Assembly (NCBI GenBank): GCA_002118135.1
Contig: BDIU01000466.1
Location: 62,160 to 126,159, forward strand
Direction: 5' to 3'
DNA: 64,000 bases
Source of the DNA: Trebouxia sp. TZW2008
Taxonomy: Eukaryota > Chlorophyta > Trebouxiophyceae > Trebouxiales > Trebouxiaceae
Shown here: positions 22,428 through 32,500 of the stretch, piece by piece
Layout: each line of letters starts with the position of its first letter
Position numbering within the stretch: the first letter of the stretch is position 1
The notes under the pieces: model-generated
Seen by the model: the letters and a program-made list of their open reading frames with translations, nothing else
The model's database searches: none
Told to the model about the DNA's origin: nothing
Translations under genes and position numbers: made by a program

Positions 22428-25400
22428 TCAGGACATGCTGGGCCTAGGAGTAAATACACGTTCAACAGGTGGTTCTGGTTCAAACATTCTGGGCAGATCA
22501 GAGCTGACATCTGCACTCAGCAGTCGTGATACTCTGTTGTAGACAGCCTCTATGCCTATCCTGGGTTGCACTTCTCGCTCTGAGCTTGGCCTTTGAGACT
22601 GCAATGCCATGCTTGGGAGCATCATCGGCAGTGCAAAGATTGTCATAGCCCTCAGGTGCTTGTTGCTTCCCTGCACACACACACATACACACACAGTGGG
22701 GTCTATCAACTCATGGTCAGGCATGTATAACTACTGACACAGACAGACAGCTTTGTTTGACCTACCATGCCAGCTGTGAGCGTTGCTGTCTTGGCTGCAG
22801 ATTGGAATATACTTTTTTGGGCCTGTCTGCCTGCATGTGCTGCTGCTGCAAAACTGCTCCTCTTGGGTCTGACCTCAACTCTCCGTGCTTCTGCAAACTG
22901 GATGCCTGATTTGCTGTGACTTCCGTCATGGCTGTCTCTCTTGCTCTCAGAGTCAAATGCAGGGTTAAGAAACACATCTGCTTTATCTCTTCCAAAACCT
23001 GCTGCCCTCAGTGCCTCCTCTAGTGCCGGCGCGTCTGCATTCCACTCCACAATCGAGGATCATATATTTCAGCAGTCAAGCATCACATGCCTCAGCAATC
23101 AAGCAGCGTATGTCTCAACAATCAAGCATCATATGCCTCAAGAGTCAGGCATCATATGCTTGACCACACTGCATCTGTTGCTGACTGTAGATCTTGTTGC
23201 ATCGACTGACAACGCCTTGGCAAGGTGAACATACCTGGTTGTTGCTGTGATGGAATGAGACAGAAGATGCCCAGCAGCAGAGTAAAGACTCCAACCCCAA
23301 ACATTGCCAGTTGCAACTTGCTGAACCTCTCAAAGTCTCCAAAATAAATGCCCCCTGACACCATGATGAACAGCACCCACAAAATCTCCAGCATTGGCAC
23401 AATGATCACAGCTGGAAATAGCAACAAGCCCTGCAACAGCTGTTATGTCACCCCTTACAGACACACAGTGTGTGTGTAAGCTTGTATGTTAACAAGGCTG
23501 CGTTGTTGCGCTTGATTGACATGACAGAGCAGGATGTGCTGTTGCAGCAGGCGTTCGCAGCGGACAGAAGCACACAAGGCATACCCTGTCCAACTGCCCC
23601 ACCCAGAAGACACTAAGGCCAATGATGCCAACAATGACCTGCACCAGCACACCCTTGCCTACTTCATGGCTACAGTTGGTGATGATGTGACAGCAGCAGC
23701 TCAAGCAAAGGCTAGCTTGCAGCACTTGCTTTCCTATTGCAATTGATTCTGGCCGTGTGGGCAACTTACCAAATAGGTGAACCAGTAGCTGAAGACATCG
23801 TTGCCCTCAATGAGATCTACAATAATAATGCAGAGGGATGTAGCAAACAGAACTGCGTGAGCGCCCAGAATGCCTGCAGTGACACCTCAACTTAGTCATG
23901 CAGTCATTGCGCAGAGAGTCTGGAGCGCAAGAGTATGGAGCTCATGCAGACATGACATCCGCAGAGACAACAGACCAATTGACGTTCACACAAGACAAAG
24001 TTGCTTGAATTCCTGCGTGCACAGCAGATCCTGCAAAGTCCCTGTCTGGCAGTCATCAGAGCAAGCTGCATCTCGAGACATCTCATGCGTTATGACTCAC
24101 TGGAATACAAGGAGTAGAGTACAGGCAGTAATTTATTCCACAAAGCCAGCGTCTTGTCTGGCATCATGTGCTTGGACTGCTGGCCATACAGGTACAGGGT
24201 CAGAGCCAAAGGTACAACTGCACAGTGAACACATGTCAGCTTGGTCGTGGTGGGCAAATGATGTCACTGCAGGTCGCTTGCCAGAAACTTTGCTTGTTGT
24301 GCATTCATTTGCAACAAGCAAAACAGACTGTCACTGAAGGCATGCTTAATGAGGTGTACAAGTGGTGCATATACGCAAGCTGCAAATGCACATATGCCCC
24401 TTGGTCTGCAATCAAGTGCAGCACAGGCTGCTGGCATGACAGTGTCAGATATACTGAGACTGCCAGTTGGTCTGCATTGCAGTGCTAATGCATGCTGTTG
24501 ACATGACAGCGTCAATATGCCCAGTCTGCCTGACGGTCTGCATCGCAGTGCTAATACACACTGATGGCATGACATTTGCATGACAGGTACAGAGAGTCTG
24601 TCTCTTGAGGCATGACAGTGTCAGACACAGTAAGTCTGCTCAGTCTTCAACGCAGCACTACTACGAGCTGCTGGCATGACATTGTCATGAACGCTGAGTC
24701 TGACTCTTGGTACGCAACGCAGTGCGACTACTGGCTGCTGGTACAGTAGTGTCAGATACAGTAAGTATGCCACTTGGTCTGCAACGCGCTGTTGTTACTG
24801 CTGGGAGGACAGTACTAGATACAATGAGGCGTGAGTGATGTCAAAGCTGGGTCACCTCCAGCATATGCCATCATCATATAGGCTGCCATGCTGTCCTGCC
24901 TATACAGTGCAGCCAGCTGTGCAACTGTATAGTCAGGGCTTGTTTTGCTGCCAAACACAACCAGGATGACATTGCCTGCAACAATGAGGGCGGTGGCCAC
25001 CACACACCGCCTTGGCACTTGCTCTCTCAACACCAGCATGGCAAAAGCAAGATTGCTGATGAACTGCACTGACCCCAGACCAGTCAGCAGGGCCTGCGAT
25101 GCAAAGGCTGCACACCAGCAGACAAGCTTGCCCATTTTGCAGCATCAATCCAGCGTGTATAGATCTATATGCAGCGCTATGCCAGAGGCATCAAGGTTCC
25201 TTGCCTGGCAACTGCCAGCACATGGTACATACCTCTGGCTACAAAATTAGCCATGTTGCCAATAACAAACATCAGCATTCCAATTTGCCATTGCCAGAAG
25301 CGCCTGCAGCAGGGACCCATTACTTTCAAATGCCGATAGGCTGCAGCATGTGCAAACTTGCCACATATGCACCCTTGTTGGTGATGTGAATACAAGCCAT

Positions 25401-25710
25401 GGATGGCTGACAGCAGGGCACTCACCAGACGGCAACATCGCTGCCAGCAAGCCCCTCTCTTTGCATGTAGCCTAGCTTCATCAAATTCTGCAAGCACAGC
25501 ACGGCTTGCACAGCCACTCTGCATCAGGCTTATGTTACAAGCGCTCAGGAAAGGCAAGCTGGCTTGCCGTGCCCAGATTGATGCCAATACTGCCCGCCTG
25601 CAGCATGCAGAGGCGCTTGCAGGGTCTGTTGCAACACAGTGACCAAGCTTACCCACAGGAGCACATCGCACCACAGTGAGAACAGCTCCAAGCACCCAGC
25701 CTTGCTTCAT
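22428..25710 (-). CDS. NIPA8-like magnesium transporter (DMT/DUF803 family)
   Basis: Eleven exons on the minus strand: 25710-25657, 25597-25568, 25487-25426, 25303-25233, 25107-24856, 24217-24101, 23873-23770, 23638-23585, 23430-23235, 23034-22766 and 22670-22428. They give 483 aa with consistent phases. Family blocks in order are AGSIGINLGTNLMKLGY, VWRFWQWQIGMLMFVIGN and NFVARAFASQALLTGLGSVQ, then ATALIVAGNVILVVFGSKTS, SILGAHAVLFATSLCIIIVD and FPAVIIVPMLEILWVLF, a multi-helix membrane protein. NIPA proteins carry Mg2+; the plant NIPA8/9 branch is the closest I recognise. The roughly 150-residue tail is hydrophilic and not conserved. Exon 2 is only 30 nt and the intron after it starts with GC (ACG|GCAAGC). 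Confidence 0.87.
22674..22697. repeat. (CA)n microsatellite in the last NIPA intron
   Basis: CACACA repeats with TA interruptions, directly upstream (minus strand) of the last exon of the NIPA-like gene. Confidence 0.85.
24408..24835 (-). repeat. Minisatellite of about 62-bp units in NIPA intron 5
   Basis: Six to seven diverged units. Each contains TTGGTCTGCAACGCAGTGCTA, then CTGCTGGCATGACAGTGTCA and GATACAGTAAGTCTGC-like blocks (variants of each). They fill most of the 638-bp intron between exons 5 and 6. I see no match to the flanking exons. Confidence 0.85.
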
Positions 25711-26556
25711 GCTGGCTGCTGTGGAGCTGCCTCGCTGCTGCTACTGCCTGTCGGTAAAGTCCCGGGTTGATCTTTGCACTATACTAAGACGGAATGCGCG
25801 CTCACACTCCAGGCTAAAGCGCACTGATGTTCAGTCTTACGTTGTGAACAATTTCTGCGCGCGAGTCAGCAAAAGATGCTTGTGAACGATCATTGCGGCG
25901 CTGCTTGCTGTGAATACACACAACACAACATCAACTTTTGGCGCAGCTGCCGTACCTGTCGCCCTTGCGCGACTTGCTCGGAGCGTTCGTGACGGTTCGT
26001 ATACCATTCGTCAGGAACGCCAAGAGGCTTTGCACAGGTCTCTGACCAATCTGCCTTGCGACAAATCGCGCTCGTCGCGGTGGCTTGATCATCATTGGCT
26101 TGCTTGCTCGACGATCAGGCATACTTACGAAGTGTGGTGAAAATTGCAAGCAAGGCAGCACAGCATGCAACACATGTGTTGCATGTGTGTCTGTGTACAC
26201 ATGTAAAGACACGCTGAAACAAAACTTTAGGACGTGCACAAGCGCAGGAGTTTGCATAGGCTTTCAGCATTGCTCCTAGGCTTATAATGCCATCAACAGC
26301 ACAGCCCTTGCATGCGCAGAAGCATAAAGCCTCTACGGAGCAAGTCGCAGCAATCAGCATGACATTCAATTATCATGGCACTCATGACTTTCAAGGCACA
26401 TGGAATCCTTCAGACTCTACACCCTGGTACACTCGATACAATTATCTGGGTGAATTGATCTAATGAACTCAGCTAAGCATGGTCCAAATACACATGACAC
26501 CTGATGCTCACTACTGGTGAGTCACTAGGACCCTGCACAATCCGTTGCATTACACG
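25711..26556. other. Intergenic region upstream of the NIPA gene and downstream of RBM28, no firm gene
   Basis: Contains the NIPA promoter side. A minus-strand open frame from about 26121 to 25931 could encode a basic peptide of about 63 residues, but it has no recognisable domain and is not called. Nothing else is supported. Confidence 0.45.
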
Positions 26557-29500
26557 CTACTCAAACCATCTTGTGATGCCGGCTGCAGCTGGTTTCTGTG
26601 CACTTTCTGTGCTTTTCTGACTGGGAGTGGCAAAATACTTGGCCTTGTAGCTTGCAACCATGTCATCAAGCTTATCACCTTTCTCAGCTTTGCCTGAACG
26701 GCTCTTCTTAGCCCGCAGTGGCTGTTGCCCTGCAGCACCAGCAAATCGGGAGTCATGCATTTGTCAAACCTTGCAACTCATTGCACTTGAACACTTTTGC
26801 TGGCTGGTCAACTTTTAACAAAACAGCAAGTTATGCTGGTGCTGCAGCACATCAAGGCATTGTGAAGACAAGATGACAATTCAATATGCTGCCTGATGAT
26901 AGCAATGCAGCTGCATTGCCTTGATCCAAAGCAAGTGCACACATGTTGGCTCAGTACAAGCTGTTTGTATTTGCCAAACGGCTCACTGGTACGAGCACGC
27001 ACTATAAGATGAGACCTCAGCAGGCTTGCAACACAATGCAGCAGACAGACCTTGCATTGTTTGGGCGGTCAAGTCCAGCGCAGCTTCTGCTTTGCGCTTG
27101 CGATCTGTCTGTTGCCTTTCAGGTCGCTGCTCTGCCAGCTTTACTGCGTGCTTTGACTTAACCTTGAGTCGCTGAGCTTGCTGCTGATCAATGTGCTTCT
27201 GCATGCAAAAGAGCCCATTCAGACCGCATGGACACATCAGAAGAGCATGTTGGATAGAATGAGCGCGTTTGTGTTGCTGACCGAAAAGCTCAATAGCCTG
27301 ATATGGCAAAAAACTGATTGACAGAGTTCAGTGGCAGACCTGTTTCTGACCAGTCTTGGTATCCTGCCTCACTGCAGCTGCCATTTTGCCCTTACTTGGC
27401 GCAGTAGGCTCCTGCAAAGAAGCACAAGCAAGCTTCAACAGCACACACTTTACAGAGCAACCTTGAGTGTGGCTGGCAGCTCAATTGGGATCAATAAGAA
27501 GCAGTTTCTGCAGTTTTGCAGTTGTGTTCTGCTGCAGCTGACTGCTGTAGGAAGCTCACCTGCTGATTGGGCGTTTGCTTAGCTGCCTTGTCTTGTTTCT
27601 GGGGCTTAGCAGCAGCTGCATTAGCTTGTTTTGCCGTTGTGGGTTTACTGCCTTGCTGGTTAGCCTGCTCAGCAGCACCACTGCCTGCAGCGACATACAC
27701 TCTTGTGCAAGGCTGTGGCAGACTTGGTAGTTTGGGCTGCCGCCGACACTCAAAAGACAGTTGCGTGCAGAGACTAGATCGAGTTGAAGGTCACTTTGCA
27801 TTGATGCCAAAAAGCTTTTGACAAGATTTCTGGAGGCAACTCATTGCTTCTAGATACATCTAGCAGGGCATTCACTCTTGCTAACAGCCATGTACATGAT
27901 ACACATGATAAATGCTTGACATTGGTCCCAGCATGTTGCCAGCCAGCATGACAGCAGCTGGTCAGTCTAAGCTGCAAGACAGCTAAGCCACTCACTAATT
28001 CATTCATTGCAAATGTGGGCTAGGGAGGCTCAGCAGGCCCATCTAGGTACGTACAGAAGCAATCAACTGTCTCCAACTAGTTGGATCATGTGCTAACCTA
28101 GACTTTTTATATTGGACATGGAGGGTGGACTCACCTTGTGCATGAGCTTGAGACTTTTGCCAGGCTTGCTTGGAAGCCATCTTGCGCACAGCCTGGGCAC
28201 TCTCAAGAGCAAATTCAACAATCGGCCTCTTGTCCCGACCTGCACCATGGCAATTTTGCCTCGTCTACATGACTAGAAAAGGCAAAGCAAAGCACTGCTA
28301 TGCATGCTTGCGATGCGTAACATTTCTGATGCACATTGCTTGCAAGTGACACTCGTGCTTGAAGCGTACAACCAGTCATACAAAGCAACTGCCTGTTGTG
28401 ACAGAATCAACCAACCTGCAAGAGTGTGACATAAATTTGAACTTCATGCGGGCGCATTGTGTTGAGTGCTTAGGCGTTGTGCAATCCTGGTCTGACAATA
28501 GCTTGCCAAAGGGCCAAAGGGGGCTGGGTTGTTGTTGAGTTGGCTCAGGGCACATACAGCATGCTCATGCTCAGTGAAATCAGGTACACAAGCAATGTAC
28601 AGTCATGGCCTGACGACAGCCAACTGCAGCTTACCAAAAGGTGCTGGGTTGTTATTGAGCTGGCGCAGGGCACATATAGCGTGCTCATGCTCAGTGAACT
28701 CAACAAAGCCCAGGCCGCGGGAGCGGGGCAGCCCGTCTGCAGGGTCGAGCCTTTCAGGGTCTGTCAGCACCTTGGCCTGCTTCACATGGGGCTTGGCTTT
28801 GGAGGCATGGTCCTTCACCTGCACCACGTGTGCCATGCAATGAGCACCTTTGCGCAATCCCCACATGATCATCCATGATGCAACACATTTGCGTCCCACC
28901 AAGTCAAGCTATTCTGTGGGATGAAGCTGCAATGATGCTGCTACATATGAGCTGCTTAAGGCATCGAGCAAGCATGCAAAACAGCAAGTACAGCTGAGTT
29001 TCAATCTTCAACCTTGCAAACAAGCTTATCAAAGGCAGACCAGCTCAGAGGTGTTTGAGCTACAATGGCACAGCGTACGCACAAGCTACGTGAGCACATC
29101 TGTGCACGTCTTCAATACATCTGGCGCCTCTGGGTACAGACCCGACACATGGCTTGACAGCTCTGCTCTGACAGAGCAAAACAGCATGTATGCTAGAAAA
29201 GCATCGCTTGATTGTGCATTGCCACATGGCTGGAAGGTGAGATATGCAGGCTGCAAAGGCATAGAAGTGCTGAGTGTATAAGCATTGAGGCCCCACCGCA
29301 GCAATGAAGAGCTGTTTGAGCTCCTTTTCTTGCGTGGTGAAGGGCAGGTTGCGCACAGACAGGCGCGTGCGGGATACACTGAAGTTGGGGCTGCGCAGCT
29401 TTGTGTTCTTCTCCTCTGCTGCTCGCTTGCGCTTGGCCCTGTCACTGACTGACATGCTCTCCCAGGCTGCTGACCCCTCCTCAATCACACCTTCCTTTGC

Positions 29501-32500
29501 CTGTTGACAGCCAATTTTGATTTGTCTGTTCACAAAAAGAGTTAGGAAAAAACAACCAAACAAAACAAGTATACCAAACTGTGAAGCACAATGTCTCTGA
29601 TACAAAAATTTTATCTATAGTAAAAGAATATCAAAAGAATTCAGAAAGCCTCCAGCTGAGTGTCAGAAACTGGCAAAGTCAGGTTCAAGATGGCTTTGCT
29701 TATGCATGTATTGGTCATGTTGGAAGCATGAGCATGCATTGGCAACACTGCAACAACAGCCTGAAGAGTTGATTGTCCAGCCAACCACTGTAGACAGGAA
29801 GCTGCAGGAAGTCAAATAGGCAATGATCTGCTGTTCCTCCGGCTGTGAACAATTCTGCTTGGCAGGTCAAACATGCATCAGATTATGGAACAGACACTCT
29901 GGAAATCTTGCCTAGCCACACAACATGCTGCCTGGTTATACAACCTGCTAAAGAAGCTGATACTGACCAGATACAAGTGGCGGTTGTCCTTAGCAGCGCT
30001 TGAGGCATCCTTGCCAGAAGCCAGGCTGCGAGCATCATCCTGTGACAAGGCCAGGTCCACCTCCACTGTACGGCCGCCTACCATGATTCCCCCACCACCC
30101 CCTTCCCTATATGTATCATCAAACTTCACACACTTGCCGGTGAAATTTCATGACCTTGTCAGGTGCATACAGACGCAATGCGCCCCCAGCCCCCGACCCC
30201 CCCACCTCACCCCACAAGGCACACTCCTGATGGAACTTTGCTCCGCAGAAATTACTCGTTATTCCTATGAGGCAGGTCCACTGTGCCAACTCAACACAGC
30301 ATGATGATGATCAGAGAACAAGCAGTACCTCAACAGCTAAAGGCTTGTACAGGAAGTTATCTTTGTAGCGACTGCTTTGGTTACCAAGAGATGTTGTCCT
30401 TACATGAAATGGTCCTTACTGAGAGGAACCACTGCAGTCAAAATGCAGCAATTGGTTACCAATGGCGTTGTCCTTACATGGAGATGGTCCTTGCGTCGAG
30501 AGTTTTCTGTACCAGTAGCAGCCTGCTGACTGACTGCCTGAGCAAGGATACTGATTGACACTGACGCAAGCGCTGCTACAGGTAGATGCACACACTCTGC
30601 TGCAGCCAATCTGAGCTATGAGCTATAAGCTGAGCTACGGGCTATGAGCTGAGCTATGAGCTGAGAGGCCTGTTTGTGTATATTAGGTTGACAGCACAGC
30701 TGCAAATGCAAATGCTTCTGAGGGTGATGCAGATATAGGTTAAGGGGTTGTACCTAGCCTTCTGGCAGGCTGTTGCAGCGGCTGAAGCAGCGCTGCTATC
30801 CCAGAACTCCACAAACGCAGTGCCCTTAGGCTGCTGAGTCGCCTTGTTCATCACCAGCCTGCCACAACAGACCGAGAATTGGCATCACAGAGTAGGTATT
30901 GAGCAAAATGAATCCCAAAGGCAACATTGGGCCTGATACTCTCAGAAGATCGATGTCTGCTCTGTGTATTGATGCAAGGCTGGTGCACTGCAGTTCAGCA
31001 TCTACTCAACGATCCCACACATGCGTAGGACAGCAATTCTCCTTACAAAGACTACGCTGGCTACCAAAAAAAATGCCCTTACATTGAAATGTCTTTGTTT
31101 TGAGTGACAGCTGCAGTCAGAATGTAGTGCTGTGTTCACCATTGCATTGTCCTTACAACAATGGTAGCCTTATGTTAAGTGTCATCACATGCAATTGCTG
31201 TACATGTGAACATGCGCACCTGCAGGCTCGCAGCTTGCCAAACTTGTTGAAAGCCAGGCGCAGCTGGTCCTGGCTGATGTCCAGGGGTAAGGCACGCACA
31301 AACACAGTCTTGCTGCCATCCCGGGCAGGTGCTGCTCTGCCGGCCTGCTGTGCCTTATCCTGCGCTGGAGGCTGGGCTTTGCTGCCAGTGTCCTTGTCAG
31401 CTTGTTGTTCAGCAGGCTTCCTGTCCTTGGCATCCCTCTTGCTGGCCTCATCTGTAATCTGATGCTGCTCATCTAATTTGGCAGTGGCTTTTGACTGCAG
31501 AACAACAACATCAATATCATATCAGCCAACATTTCTGTAGTCTTGCGTCGTTAAGGCTTACGATACAGTTGATGTCGCAACGAGTGCATGATGTCTGCAA
31601 TCGGTATGGGAAATCTGAAAAGACCCTTGTAGGTCTCACAAGCCTTCTGTGTCATGCATTACAAACCTGCAAAGCTGCCAGGACAAGATGCTGCGGAGCA
31701 CATGAACGCTTGTCTCTGGAATGTTTGCTGTCAACATGCAGTAGCCTACTTTGCTGTATGGTCAAGGGAGCTGGCCTGCTGTCCAATCTCACACATGCAT
31801 GCCTTGAACAAAGGCAAGCTGCTGAGTAGCTACACATGCAAGGGCAAGCTGCTGAGTAGCTACACATGCAAAGACAAGCAGGCTGACGACAACACCGAAG
31901 CCCACATGCAAGTTGTCTCCAGAGCCATTACAAGCGCAGCAGAATTGAGCAGCTGGACAGCATTTGATCCTCCTGGATGAACGCTACATCATGCATCCCT
32001 TCTGACATGCATGTTTTACAATTCAATTGAAGCATATGATGTTGTCGTCACCTGTGGTGGCACATCTTCATCAATGTTGTCTTTCAGCAGTGAATCAAGA
32101 ACACCCTGAACCATGGTGTGCTCAGCAGCAGGGTCATCTTCTGCCTCAGCACCCTCTTGCTCCTCACTGCCTGCCTCCTCCACTCTCTGTCAGTGCCAAA
32201 TGAGCTTTAGCTCACATCAGAATCACAAACTTGTAGAAAGAGACAAGAAAAAGAAAAATCTGGATGATTGGTCATCTTGACAAGAGGTTCTGTGACTAGA
32301 AGCAGCTTCGGACCATAATTCTCAATGTGCGGTACATAACGCGCAAGTCCCAAGAGTCTGAGAGTGTGGACCAAGGAGATACATTGTGCGCTGTGAAACA
32401 TACAACATGTCATCTGCATGTGTTTCAGAGCATGAATCAGCAAATGGAGAGTACAGTGATTCACTGGCTCGCAATCAAGATTGCTGTAAATGAGGCGTTG

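Noticed and set aside
25931..26121. Possible minus-strand basic 63-aa protein (MPDRRASKPMMIKPPRRARF...)
   Set aside because: ATG-initiated and basic, but no family recognised, no splice partner and no supporting context; not enough to call a gene.
28477..28878. Plus-strand open frame that repeats a Val-Glu-Leu-Ala-Gln-Gly-Thr-Tyr-Ser motif twice
   Set aside because: It is the antisense shadow of the tandem-duplicated RBM28 exon 13 tail, not a repeat protein.
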